From assembly GCA_022844585.1 (NCBI GenBank), contig JALHLM010000104.1, positions 1 through 7,032 on the forward strand: a stretch of 7,032 nt of DNA. Direction: 5' to 3'. A program made the translations under genes and the position numbers. Each line of letters begins with the position of its first letter. Position 1 is the first letter of the stretch. The DNA is from Pirellulales bacterium (GTDB lineage: Bacteria; Planctomycetota; Planctomycetia; Pirellulales; JALHLM01). This document shows, piece by piece, positions 1 through 5,481 of the stretch. The notes beneath the pieces are model-generated. The model made no database searches. It was not told where the DNA came from and saw only the letters and a program-made list of their open reading frames with translations.

Positions 1-146
1 TACGCGCACAGCTCGTCGGCCAGATCCGGAAACGCGGCCCGTAATGCTTCCCGATCGACCCGCTGCCCAGCGTCAATGCGCTCCATCAGCTCGGCCAGCA
101 CCTGGTCCGAGGCGTCATGCGGTTCGGGAGCGGCGACGGGTTTCAT
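1..146 (-). CDS. N-terminus of a probable planctomycete Ser/Thr kinase-like protein (partial)
   Basis: This is the first 48 codons of a gene that continues past the left edge. The translation starts MKPVAAPEPH and contains an acidic helical stretch (LAELMERIDAGQRVDREALR) followed by AAFPDLADELCA. The pattern 'helix, basic spacer, PDLADEL' is the usual N-terminal leader of planctomycete Hanks-type Ser/Thr protein kinases and related signalling proteins, where it precedes the kinase domain; no kinase motif is inside the window. The ATG at 146-144 is the first one in a frame that is open back to 190; no convincing Shine-Dalgarno precedes it. The gene is divergent from the MurE-like gene, with the repeat-rich region 147-572 between them. 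The kinase assignment is an inference from the leader alone; a sigma factor or other regulator with the same leader is possible. Confidence 0.5.
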   Translation of the reverse strand, partial: MKPVAAPEPHDASDQVLAELMERIDAGQRVDREALRAAFPDLADELCA

Positions 147-252
147 CCGGGGTTCAGCGGGGTGACGACAGATCTCGCGGCGGCGGTCTCAATATCCTAA
201 CCGTATGGCCTGCTGCCCTCCATGCAATCTTAGACCAAGCTCGAATCTCAAA

Positions 253-273
253 GAGCCGGAAGCGTCAGCGCCC
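253..273 (+). repeat. Solitary copy of the GAGCCGGAAGCG repeat arm
   Basis: These 21 bases match the first 21 positions of the arm at 2411-2439 exactly, and match 20 of 21 positions of the arm at 284-304. It lies 31 bp before the complete inverted-repeat unit, in the same orientation, and has no inverted partner of its own. It looks like a decayed or single-arm copy of the same element. Confidence 0.8.
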
Positions 274-283
274 AAATCGCATA

Positions 284-363
284 GAGCCGGAAGCGTGAGC
301 GCCCGGAGCGCACTGGGAACGACGTCGTTGCCGTCGCACTCCGGGCGCTGACGCTTCCGGCTC
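284..363. repeat. 80-bp inverted-repeat unit (REPIN-like), copy 1
   Basis: Two 29-nt arms (284-312 and 335-363) are inverted repeats matching at 26 of 29 positions, separated by 22 nt. The outer ends read GAGCCGGAAGCG inward on both strands. The spacer contains a perfect 12-bp palindrome, AACGACGTCGTT (318-329), so the whole unit can fold into a long hairpin. Copy 2 lies at 2411-2491. The architecture of two inverted short repeats around a small spacer is that of REP/REPIN elements, which are mobilised in trans by RAYT transposases. That no transposase lies in the unit is seen; the REPIN analogy is inference. Confidence 0.85.
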
Positions 364-432
364 CACCAACCATGGCAATGCCCTCAAGAAGCATTCGTCG
401 AAGAATGCTCATTTACAGGGCCCAAAGTTGCC

Positions 433-460
433 TTGACACGATAGTCGAATCTGCGACAAT
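433..460 (+). promoter_or_regulatory. Candidate sigma-70 promoter of the MurE-like gene
   Basis: A perfect -35 hexamer TTGACA (433-438) is followed after 16 bp by GACAAT (455-460), which matches TATAAT at 4 of 6 positions. Transcription would start near 467, giving a leader of about 105 nt that includes the small dyad at 476-489. It is the best promoter candidate in the divergent region. Confidence 0.5.
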
Positions 461-556
461 CCGCCCCGCAAATCAACCACCTGGGTGGTCGACGCGAGGC
501 AAGGATTGCCCCCGAACCGCCCCTTTTGCTCGACCTCGTTGAGTTCGTGCGTAGGC

Positions 557-563
557 AAGGAGG
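557..563 (+). promoter_or_regulatory. Strong ribosome binding site of the MurE-like gene
   Basis: AAGGAGG, nearly the full anti-Shine-Dalgarno complement, sits 9 nt before the ATG at 573. It fixes that ATG as the start of the ligase gene and indicates efficient translation. Confidence 0.85.
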
Positions 564-572
564 CCTCACGCT

Positions 573-2075
573 ATGGGTGAACGGACCCCTCAGGTCCGCG
601 GGATCAGTCTTCGCGAATTGCTGCCCCAGGCGGTGTTCCGCGGTGCGGCCGATATTCGCGTGACGAGTTGCTGCGGCGAGGCTCGCGGCTGCAAACGCGG
701 CGACTTGTTCGTCGCGATTGCGGACGAAGCTGGCCCCAACGATCGCGCCATGCGATTGGCCCGCAAGCGCGGCGCCGTCGGCATGGTGACCGATCGCGCG
801 ATCGCCTCCGAGGAACTGCCGCTCTGCGTCGTGCCGGACTGCCGCGAAGCCTACGGCCAGATCTGCCACGCCCTGGTCGGCGATCCCAGCAAACAACTCA
901 AAGTCATCGGCATCACCGGCACGCAAGGCAAGACGGTGACCAGTTACTTGGTGGCCGCGGTGCTGGAAGCCGGCGGTTTCTACGCTGGCGTGATGGGCAC
1001 GCTCGGCTATTACGACGGAATCAAAGTCGCGCCGGCCGACAGTGCTACGCCGCATGTGCCGGTGTTGGCCCGCTGGCTGGAGCGGATGCAATCGAACGGT
1101 TGTACGCACGCCGTGGTGGAAGTCTCGAATCGCGCGTTGGCCGAGGCTCGCCTCGCTGGCATCACGCTCGACGCCGCCTGCATTACGAACATCACCCACG
1201 ATCACCTCGATCAGCCGGGCTCCGACGAGAACTACCGTGCCGTCAAGCACCAGTTGTTTCACCACCTGGCGCCGGAAGCGATCACCGTGCTCAACGCGGA
1301 CGATCCTTCTTGCGACGCTTGCTTGCGAATTCTCGACGGACCGATGCTGACGATCGGCATCGATCAACCGGCCGAAGTCAGCGCGACGCCGCTGGAGCAA
1401 TCGCGCGGCGAACAGACCTTTTTGCTGAGCGCCGGCAGCGAGACGATTCCCGTCCGCACGCCACTGATCGGCACGCACAATATTTACAACTGCCTGACCG
1501 CCGCCGCGATGGGGCTGTCCTATGGTATCGATCTCCCCACCATCGTCCGCGGATTGGAAGCCTTGGATAAAATCCCCGGTCGCCTGGAACGCCTCGAATG
1601 CGGGCAGACCTTCGGCGTGTTCATCGATGATGCACGCACGGTGGAAAGCCTCGCCGGAAGCTTGGCCACGCTGCGAAACGTCACGGAAGGCCGCTTGATC
1701 TGCGTCTTCGGCGCCGTCGGAGAACGCGATCGCGCCAAGCGACCGCTCTTGGGCGCCGTCGTCGAGAACGCGGCCGACGTCGCGGTGCTGACCACGGACA
1801 ATCCCCACGACGAGGACCCGCGCCGCATCGCCGGCGACGTCCTCTCAGGTTTCGATCATCCCGGACGCGTTCACGCCGAACCGGATCGCGCGGATGCGAT
1901 TTGCTGGGCGCTCAATCAAGCGCAACCCGGCGATTGCATCCTGATCGCGGGCCGCGGCAACAGCGCCCACCAAATCATCGCCGGCAAACGCATCCCGCTC
2001 GACGACCGAGAAGTCGCCCGCGACTGGCTCTACGAAGCCATCGCGCCGCGCGAAATGTTTCGAGCGGGAGCGTGA
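573..2075 (+). CDS. MurE-like Mur ligase with altered substrate motifs
   Basis: A 500-residue protein with the three-domain Mur ligase layout and the length usual for MurE (UDP-MurNAc-tripeptide synthetase, the cytoplasmic enzyme adding the third stem-peptide residue). The N-terminal domain (about 11-105) has KRGDLFVAI at 41-49. The central ATPase domain has the P-loop GITGTQGKT (113-121), Glu183 in VVEVS, THDHLD (208-213), Lys225 in NYRAVK (the position of the carbamoylated lysine), NADDP (241-245) and GTHNIYN (300-306). The C-terminal domain has IPGRLERLE (334-342), GERDRAKRP (383-391), DNPHDEDP (409-416) and DDREVARDWL near the end. Several MurE signatures are changed: the N-terminal DSR motif is absent, SSHAL is SNRAL (185-189), DYAHT is DDART (352-356), DNPR is DNPH (409-412), and GKGHE is GRGNS (460-464). 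The scaffold is clearly MurE, but meso-diaminopimelate ligation is doubtful. It is probably a divergent paralogue with a canonical murE elsewhere. The start is set by the AAGGAGG site; no other cell-wall gene is adjacent. Confidence 0.88.
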   Translation: MGERTPQVRGISLRELLPQAVFRGAADIRVTSCCGEARGCKRGDLFVAIADEAGPNDRAMRLARKRGAVGMVTDRAIASEELPLCVVPDCREAYGQICHALVGDPSKQLKVIGITGTQGKTVTSYLVAAVLEAGGFYAGVMGTLGYYDGIKVAPADSATPHVPVLARWLERMQSNGCTHAVVEVSNRALAEARLAGITLDAACITNITHDHLDQPGSDENYRAVKHQLFHHLAPEAITVLNADDPSCDACLRILDGPMLTIGIDQPAEVSATPLEQSRGEQTFLLSAGSETIPVRTPLIGTHNIYNCLTAAAMGLSYGIDLPTIVRGLEALDKIPGRLERLECGQTFGVFIDDARTVESLAGSLATLRNVTEGRLICVFGAVGERDRAKRPLLGAVVENAADVAVLTTDNPHDEDPRRIAGDVLSGFDHPGRVHAEPDRADAICWALNQAQPGDCILIAGRGNSAHQIIAGKRIPLDDREVARDWLYEAIAPREMFRAGA

Positions 2076-2282
2076 AGTCGAAAATCAGCAGTCGGAAACG
2101 AATTCGAACATTGACTGGAGTGAACCCCGCACAACACAAACCATTTGAAGTCCCATCGATCGGTGTAGGGTTTGCGGGAACCTGAACCGTGCCCACCCTC
2201 CTGGGTAGGAGCTCAAACTTGTCGGGTTGGCGATTACTGGGTCGATCGCTCCGATAGGCGCTTCGCGATGGGACTTAGACTG

Positions 2283-2314
2283 CCCGTCGGGGTGACGCAA
2301 GTCACCCCGACGGG
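2283..2314. repeat. Perfect 14-bp hairpin with GCAA loop
   Basis: CCCGTCGGGGTGAC (2283-2296) and GTCACCCCGACGGG (2301-2314) are perfect reverse complements around the tetraloop GCAA, a GNRA-type loop that is very stable in RNA. It lies in the convergent intergenic region and is not followed by a T-run. It may be a mobile palindromic repeat or a transcript-end stabiliser. Confidence 0.85.
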
Positions 2315-2341
2315 TCAGGGAACACCGTTGGGCCGACCAAT

Positions 2342-2379
2342 CAGGACGCATCCGGGAGTGCCAGCCCGCATGCGTCCTG
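2342..2379. repeat. 10-bp inverted repeat, 18-nt loop
   Basis: CAGGACGCAT (2342-2351) pairs perfectly with ATGCGTCCTG (2370-2379) around an 18-nt GC-rich loop. It lies between the GNRA hairpin and repeat unit copy 2 and is different in sequence from both. No function is evident. Confidence 0.7.
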
Positions 2380-2410
2380 CGGGGCAGGCGGCCTGAAGGT
2401 CCTTCTTTTA

Positions 2411-2491
2411 GAGCCGGAAGCGTCAGCGCCCGGAGCGCACTGTCGACGACGCTTTTTTCCGGCGCACTCCGGGTGCTGACGCTTCCGGCTC
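2411..2491. repeat. 81-bp inverted-repeat unit (REPIN-like), copy 2
   Basis: Arms at 2411-2439 and 2463-2491 are 29-nt inverted repeats matching at 26 of 29 positions, with a 23-nt spacer. The left arm differs from copy 1 at one position only (C for G at arm position 14), and the right arm also differs by one base, so the arms are conserved while the spacers have diverged. It ends about 25 bp from the folC stop codon. Confidence 0.85.
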
Positions 2492-2516
2492 CATGATGCG
2501 TTGAGGGCAAAGCGTT

Positions 2517-3923
2517 CTATGATGCGGATGCGCCCAACATCGCCCGCACTTCCGCCGCGATAAAAAACGACCCCGTCACGCAAATCAACGATTCCGCGCT
2601 GGCCGCTTCGCGCGCTAACTCCCAGGCTTGCACCGGCGTCGCGCACGGCGTGGTATTCGTCGCGCCCTGTTCATTTGCCAACGCCTCCAACGTCTCGACG
2701 GGTACGCCGCGCGGATTGTTCGAATAGCGCGTGAAGTAAACGTGATCGAACGCTGGCAACAGCACGCGCAACATTCCGGCGACGTCTTTATCCAGCGTCG
2801 TCGCGAACACGAGCAGTCGCCGCCGCGCTTGAAAACACTCATTGAGCGTGGCCACGAGCGCTTCCACTGACGCCAGATTGTGCGCCGCATCGATGACAAC
2901 CGTCGGTCGATCCGACCAGATTTCGACTCGCGCCGGCCAGCGCAATGCGGCGAGGCCACGACGTTGAGCGTCATCGGAAATATTCCAACCCTTGGCCCGC
3001 AACACGGCCAACGTCGCCAGCGCCACGGCGGCGTTCGTCGCCTGGTGTCGCCCGAGCAACCCGATCGACACATCGTCGAGCCGGCACTCAAACGGTGGTG
3101 GATCAATCTGAAAATCAATGCGCCCCAACAGCGCGGCACGATCGACGTCGCCACAGTTCTGTTGTACACCCGCGCGGTAGGTGAATCGAAAATCACGGTC
3201 TACTTCCAACAACGGACTATTTCGCTCCGCGGCAATCTCCTGAATCGCGCGGCGCGCTTCCTCGGAACGCACACCGCTCACCGTCGGCACGCCAGGCTTG
3301 ATGATGCCGGCTTTCTCGCGCGCGATCGCGTCGAGTGTCTTACCCAGTTGCCGCGTGTGATCGAAGCTGATATTAGTGATCACCGCCACGCGCGGCTGGC
3401 AGACGTTCGTGGAATCGAGCCGGCCGCCCAGTCCCACTTCCAGCACGGCCGCCGCCGCGCCGCAACGCACGAAATGCAACAGCGCGATCGCCGTTGTCAA
3501 CTCAAAGAACGTCGGCCCGGTTTCGAAGGGCACTCCACCGGCCGCAGCGTCCATCGCCGCCACCGCCGGCCGCAGCATGTCGACCAACTCGGCCAGTTCG
3601 TCCCCTTCGCACGGCAGCCCGTCGACGGTGAACCGCTCCTCGATGCGATGCAAATGCGGCGAGCAATACAGCCCGGTCCGGTAGCCGGCCGCGGTCAGCA
3701 TGCCGGCGATCATGGCGGCCGTGGAGCCTTTCCCCTTGCTGCCGGCCACATGCACGATCGGCAACGCGTCCTGCGGATTGCCGAGCCGAGCCAGTAATTC
3801 CCGCATCCGGGCCAATTTCAGCCGCCGCTCGCTGTACGGCGTGACGACGAAGCGCTCGAAATCGATCCGGCCCAGCAAAAACTGCAACGCCTCCTCACGC
3901 GCGCCATCGGATGTGGCAGCCAT
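2517..3923 (-). CDS. folC: Bifunctional folylpolyglutamate synthase / dihydrofolate synthase
   Basis: A 468-residue Mur-ligase-superfamily protein of normal FolC length. FolC acts in the cytoplasm, coupling ATP hydrolysis to addition of glutamate to dihydropteroate and then to folates, giving polyglutamylated cofactors. Motifs in order: P-loop HVAGSKGKGSTA (58-69), TGLYCSPHLHRIEERF (83-98, the folate loop region), FFELTTAIALLHF (139-151), EVGLGGRLDSTN (162-173), ITNISFDH (182-189), EKAGIIK (203-209, containing the lysine that is carbamoylated in the family), IDAAHN (344-349, the family's DGAHN motif), VFATTLDKDV (372-381) and ICVTGSFFIAAEVR (447-460). All expected active-site elements are present, so it should be functional. 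The ATG at 3923 has only a weak ribosome binding site; a TAGAAT box at 3971-3966 could be its -10 element but has no good -35. It converges on the MurE-like gene. Confidence 0.95.
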   Translation of the reverse strand: MAATSDGAREEALQFLLGRIDFERFVVTPYSERRLKLARMRELLARLGNPQDALPIVHVAGSKGKGSTAAMIAGMLTAAGYRTGLYCSPHLHRIEERFTVDGLPCEGDELAELVDMLRPAVAAMDAAAGGVPFETGPTFFELTTAIALLHFVRCGAAAAVLEVGLGGRLDSTNVCQPRVAVITNISFDHTRQLGKTLDAIAREKAGIIKPGVPTVSGVRSEEARRAIQEIAAERNSPLLEVDRDFRFTYRAGVQQNCGDVDRAALLGRIDFQIDPPPFECRLDDVSIGLLGRHQATNAAVALATLAVLRAKGWNISDDAQRRGLAALRWPARVEIWSDRPTVVIDAAHNLASVEALVATLNECFQARRRLLVFATTLDKDVAGMLRVLLPAFDHVYFTRYSNNPRGVPVETLEALANEQGATNTTPCATPVQAWELAREAASAESLICVTGSFFIAAEVRAMLGASAS

Positions 3924-4035
3924 CGGCGTACCAGGCTCGATTTCAAGAGGTCGGGAAAGGCCCCGATTCTAACGATTCCCGGGCCGGTTGCACGTTCCGC
4001 CCTCCGAGACCGAGGCCGCGATCGCCAACCGACCC

Positions 4036-4063
4036 TTGACGACCCGCGAACCATGCGTCAAAT
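4036..4063 (+). promoter_or_regulatory. Candidate sigma-70 promoter of tRNA-Val
   Basis: TTGACG (4036-4041, 5 of 6 to consensus) and TCAAAT (4058-4063, 4 of 6) are separated by 16 bp. The predicted start near 4070 leaves a leader of about 44 nt before the tRNA. That leader contains a stem-loop, GGACCGGCC (4081-4089) with GGC (4096-4098) plus CGGTCC (4101-4106), around a 6-nt loop with a 2-nt bulge. Confidence 0.4.
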
Positions 4064-4113
4064 TTAGAGGTCTGTCATTTGGACCGGCCAATCGAGGCCA
4101 CGGTCCATCTCCA

Positions 4114-4187
4114 GGGCGATTAGCTCAGTTGGTTAGAGCACCAGCTCGACAAGCTGGGGGTCAAAGGTTCGAGTCCTTTATCGCCCA
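4114..4187 (+). tRNA. tRNA-Val (GAC anticodon)
   Basis: A complete cloverleaf can be drawn. The acceptor stem GGGCGAT (4114-4120) pairs perfectly with ATCGCCC (4180-4186), with discriminator A4187. The D stem is GCTC/GAGC (4123-4126 with 4136-4139). The anticodon stem CCAGC/GCTGG (4141-4145 with 4153-4157) closes the 7-nt loop TCGACAA, giving anticodon GAC (4148-4150). The T stem AAAGG/CCTTT (4163-4167 with 4175-4179) closes the loop TTCGAGT. CCA is not encoded and would be added post-transcriptionally. GAC reads the valine codons GUC and GUU. The 3' half of this gene is the likely integration target of the neighbouring recombinase, and the recombinase frame ends inside it on the opposite strand. 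Confidence 0.97.
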
Positions 4188-4548
4188 CTCCCCCGTTTTG
4201 CAGGGAGTCGCAAATTGATGCAGACCCCTGCAAAACAGGGGTTTTTTCATGCGCGGTGGTTGGTGCCTGCGGCTCCGTGCAACGTTCTGCGTGCGCCTGC
4301 TGCGCCGCTTTTTGCGCCGCCGGCAAAGCTGCGGCGGCGCGGACAAAGTCCGCGTCCGTCACTTGCCAGTAATGCTTGTTGGCGACGATCGTCGAGTGGC
4401 CCAGCCAAGCCGCGGCGACGTGAGCCGGGAACTCGTTCGCAAGCTCGGTGGCGCGGCTGGCCCGAAGGTTTTGGAATAGCTTCGGCCACGGCTCTAAACC
4501 CGACCTTTCGATGATCCTTGCAAGTTGCGTGCGCAGATTCGAGTTGCC
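4120..4548 (-). CDS. Integrase C-terminal fragment (catalytic tyrosine) ending in tRNA-Val
   Basis: This is the frame downstream of the shift, counted from the GGC codon (4548-4546) where homology resumes. The open frame itself extends back to an ATG at 4794 with unrelated residues. It encodes RTQLARIIERSGLEPWPKLF, then QNLRASRATELA, AAAWLGHS and NKHYWQV: box II, the conserved His and the catalytic Tyr. In most family members box II begins with His; here the codon at 4473-4471 gives Gln. The end is unusual: after an Ala/Gln-rich linker the frame runs antisense through the tRNA terminator and through nearly all of tRNA-Val (GLEPLTPSLSSWCSNQLS) to a TAA at 4122-4120. This tail is a by-product of integration at the tRNA. 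Confidence 0.7.
   Translation of the reverse strand, partial: GNSNLRTQLARIIERSGLEPWPKLFQNLRASRATELANEFPAHVAAAWLGHSTIVANKHYWQVTDADFVRAAAALPAAQKAAQQAHAERCTEPQAPTTAHEKTPVLQGSASICDSLQNGGVGDKGLEPLTPSLSSWCSNQLS
4163..4187. other. Probable attachment site (attL side) at the tRNA-Val 3' end
   Basis: A tyrosine recombinase gene ends directly at this tRNA, the classic arrangement for elements that integrate into the 3' end of a tRNA and restore it. The T arm and acceptor 3' strand are given as the minimal candidate core; exact limits cannot be set because the other copy, expected beyond the primase gene, is outside the window. No second copy of this segment was seen inside the window. Confidence 0.45.
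4224..4247 (+). terminator. Intrinsic terminator of tRNA-Val
   Basis: ACCCCTG (4224-4230) pairs with CAGGGGT (4236-4242) around the loop CAAAA, followed by a run of T (4242-4247). On the minus strand the same hairpin lacks a T-run, so it should stop tRNA transcripts but not recombinase transcripts. An 11-nt segment upstream (4195-4205) is also complementary to 4226-4236 and could form a competing structure. Confidence 0.85.
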
Positions 4549-5477
4549 TCCCTGTACCGGCTGACAACGAACTCGCTGCCCGGCTCCGCTTCGTCCCATG
4601 CTTGTTCCAAAAACCGCCGCAGTTCGGGAAACAAGGGAACCCAGCGGCTTCCCTTGCCTTCGTGGTGCGCTGTTTTCGGGCTTCGGACAAGCAACCGGCC
4701 ATCCGCCCAATTCACGTCGCCCCATTTCAGGGCAAGGTGCTCGCTCGGGCAGCGTAGACAGCCATAGCGGCTCAGCGCGAATATTAGACGCCATTGAGTA
4801 TCAGGGCAGGTCGCGACGATTTTCGCGGCATCGTCCCGAGTGATGAAGTGGTCACGGTCGCGATTGTTCCCCACGGCGCCATTGAGCCCGGCGAACGGAT
4901 TCCGAGTCAACAAATTGCGCTCGACGGCGTCCTGAAAGAACTGTTTGGCGTTGCCGACGCGCTTCCGCGCTGTGTTCGGCGAAAGCCCGGCTGTCGCACT
5001 ACGGCCAGCGTAGCGGTTCTCCCTCGCTTCCCCAGACTTGAGCCAACGCTCCCAATCCTTCGCGTCGCCTGACGTAATGCTGTCCAGCGATCGCTCGTCG
5101 CCGAAGAACTCTACTAAGCTCCGCTCCGTATGCCGCCAGTTGGTCACCGTGCTTGATTTGACGTCCGTTCGCTTCGCGAAGTACGCCCGTAAGTGGCCCC
5201 CAACCGTGAGGATAACCGCCACGTTGCGCGGCACAATCAGCCCCACGCGCGCCAGCTTGCCTGCAAGGCGTTCATCGAGTTCCGCGATCCAGCGTGCGGT
5301 GTCCGCGGCGACGGCGTTCCCAGTCAGCCTGGCGACTAGCAACTGTTCGATGCGCAGCTTCAGTGCTTCCGCGTCGCGTTGCGACACCTTGCCCAGCCGC
5401 ACCGTCATCCGCCGGCCGTCCGGACCGACGAACAAGATCCGGCGTTGTCCTCCGGGATCACGTGAAATGCTGGCCAT
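4494..5477 (-). CDS. Integrase N-terminal fragment (core-binding domain and first catalytic box)
   Basis: This is the frame upstream of the shift, 327 codons ending at a TAG. Residues 1-50 are a basic N-terminal segment (arm-type region, RRMTVRLGKVS). Residues about 90-200 form the helical core-binding (SAM-like) domain, with VGGHLRAYFAKR (92-103) and NTARKRVGNAKQFFQDAVERN (168-188). The catalytic domain starts near 210, with FALSRYGCLRCPSEHLALKW (233-252) holding the first catalytic arginine (Arg242), and SPKT (266-269) holding the probable beta-strand lysine Lys268. Residues 311-327 (ATRICARNLQ onward) are out-of-frame tail and not part of the family sequence. Alone, the fragment lacks the tyrosine and cannot recombine DNA. 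Confidence 0.75.
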   Translation of the reverse strand: MASISRDPGGQRRILFVGPDGRRMTVRLGKVSQRDAEALKLRIEQLLVARLTGNAVAADTARWIAELDERLAGKLARVGLIVPRNVAVILTVGGHLRAYFAKRTDVKSSTVTNWRHTERSLVEFFGDERSLDSITSGDAKDWERWLKSGEARENRYAGRSATAGLSPNTARKRVGNAKQFFQDAVERNLLTRNPFAGLNGAVGNNRDRDHFITRDDAAKIVATCPDTQWRLIFALSRYGCLRCPSEHLALKWGDVNWADGRLLVRSPKTAHHEGKGSRWVPLFPELRRFLEQAWDEAEPGSEFVVSRYREATRICARNLQGSSKGRV

Positions 5478-5481
5478 GATT

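Larger units (their letters stand above)
147..572. other. Gene-free divergent intergenic region with repeat arms and a promoter
   Basis: This stretch separates the divergent kinase-like and MurE-like genes. It contains a lone repeat arm (253-273), a full inverted-repeat unit (284-363), a candidate sigma-70 promoter (433-460), a 14-bp dyad (accacc, tg, ggtggt at 476-489) just downstream of the promoter, and a strong ribosome binding site (557-563). No convincing coding frame was found. Small open frames on the plus strand from 44 are shadows with no ribosome binding site. Confidence 0.7.
2076..2516. other. Convergent intergenic region rich in hairpins
   Basis: These 441 bp lie between the 3' ends of the MurE-like gene and folC. 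They hold a 14-bp perfect GNRA-capped hairpin (2283-2314), a 10-bp inverted repeat (2342-2379) and the second 81-bp inverted-repeat unit (2411-2491). No coding frame with a plausible start or composition was found. None of the hairpins is followed by a proper T-run on either strand, so none is a textbook intrinsic terminator, although they could still block convergent transcription. Confidence 0.7.
4120..5477 (-). pseudogene. Tyrosine recombinase (integrase), disrupted by a -1 frameshift
   Basis: Two overlapping minus-strand frames together encode one phage-type integrase of 452 residues, which would catalyse integration and excision of the element at tRNA-Val. The upstream frame carries the core-binding domain and catalytic Arg242. 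The downstream frame carries QNLR (336-339), His361 in WLGHS and the nucleophile candidate Tyr370 in KHYWQV. Reading is continuous if the ribosome steps back one base after the GAG codon at 4550-4548 (Glu310), giving SRYRE then GNSNLRTQ. Equivalently, one G has been lost from what would be GAGGGC. The start ATG at 5477 follows AAGGA (5490-5486) inside the end of the XRE gene, 4 nt after that gene's stop, so the two are translationally coupled. The disruption may be decay, a sequencing error or programmed frameshifting; no clear slippery heptamer was seen, so decay or error is favoured. Confidence 0.85.

Noticed and set aside
44..298. Small plus-strand open frame at the left edge
   Set aside because: Arg-rich shadow overlapping the minus-strand N-terminus and a repeat arm; no ribosome binding site.
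253..304. Two direct repeats 31 bp apart considered as a CRISPR fragment
   Set aside because: The repeat is the arm of a dispersed inverted-repeat element found again at 2411-2491; only two copies are in tandem and there is no spacer series or cas gene.
476..489. Dyad ACCACC-TG-GGTGGT downstream of the promoter as an operator
   Set aside because: Only 6-bp arms in GC-rich DNA and no adjacent regulator; noted in the intergenic entry but not supported as a binding site.
384..1808. A 474-codon open frame on the minus strand opposite the MurE-like gene
   Set aside because: Its translation has no recognisable motif and is rich in His/Arg/Asp as expected of the antisense of a GC-rich gene; the plus-strand ligase has clear family motifs throughout.
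2411..2491. Repeat unit 2 as an intrinsic terminator for the convergent genes
   Set aside because: The T-run (2453-2458) lies in the loop between the arms, not after the stem, and copy 1 sits upstream of a gene where a terminator is not expected.
2880..3797. A 305-codon plus-strand open frame opposite folC
   Set aside because: Shadow of folC; repetitive Arg/His composition, no ribosome binding site and no family resemblance.
4310..4345. Strong GC-rich hairpin (GCGCCGCCG with CGGCGGCGC)
   Set aside because: It falls in the Ala/Gln-rich linker of the integrase frame, where GC-rich alanine codons explain the complementarity.
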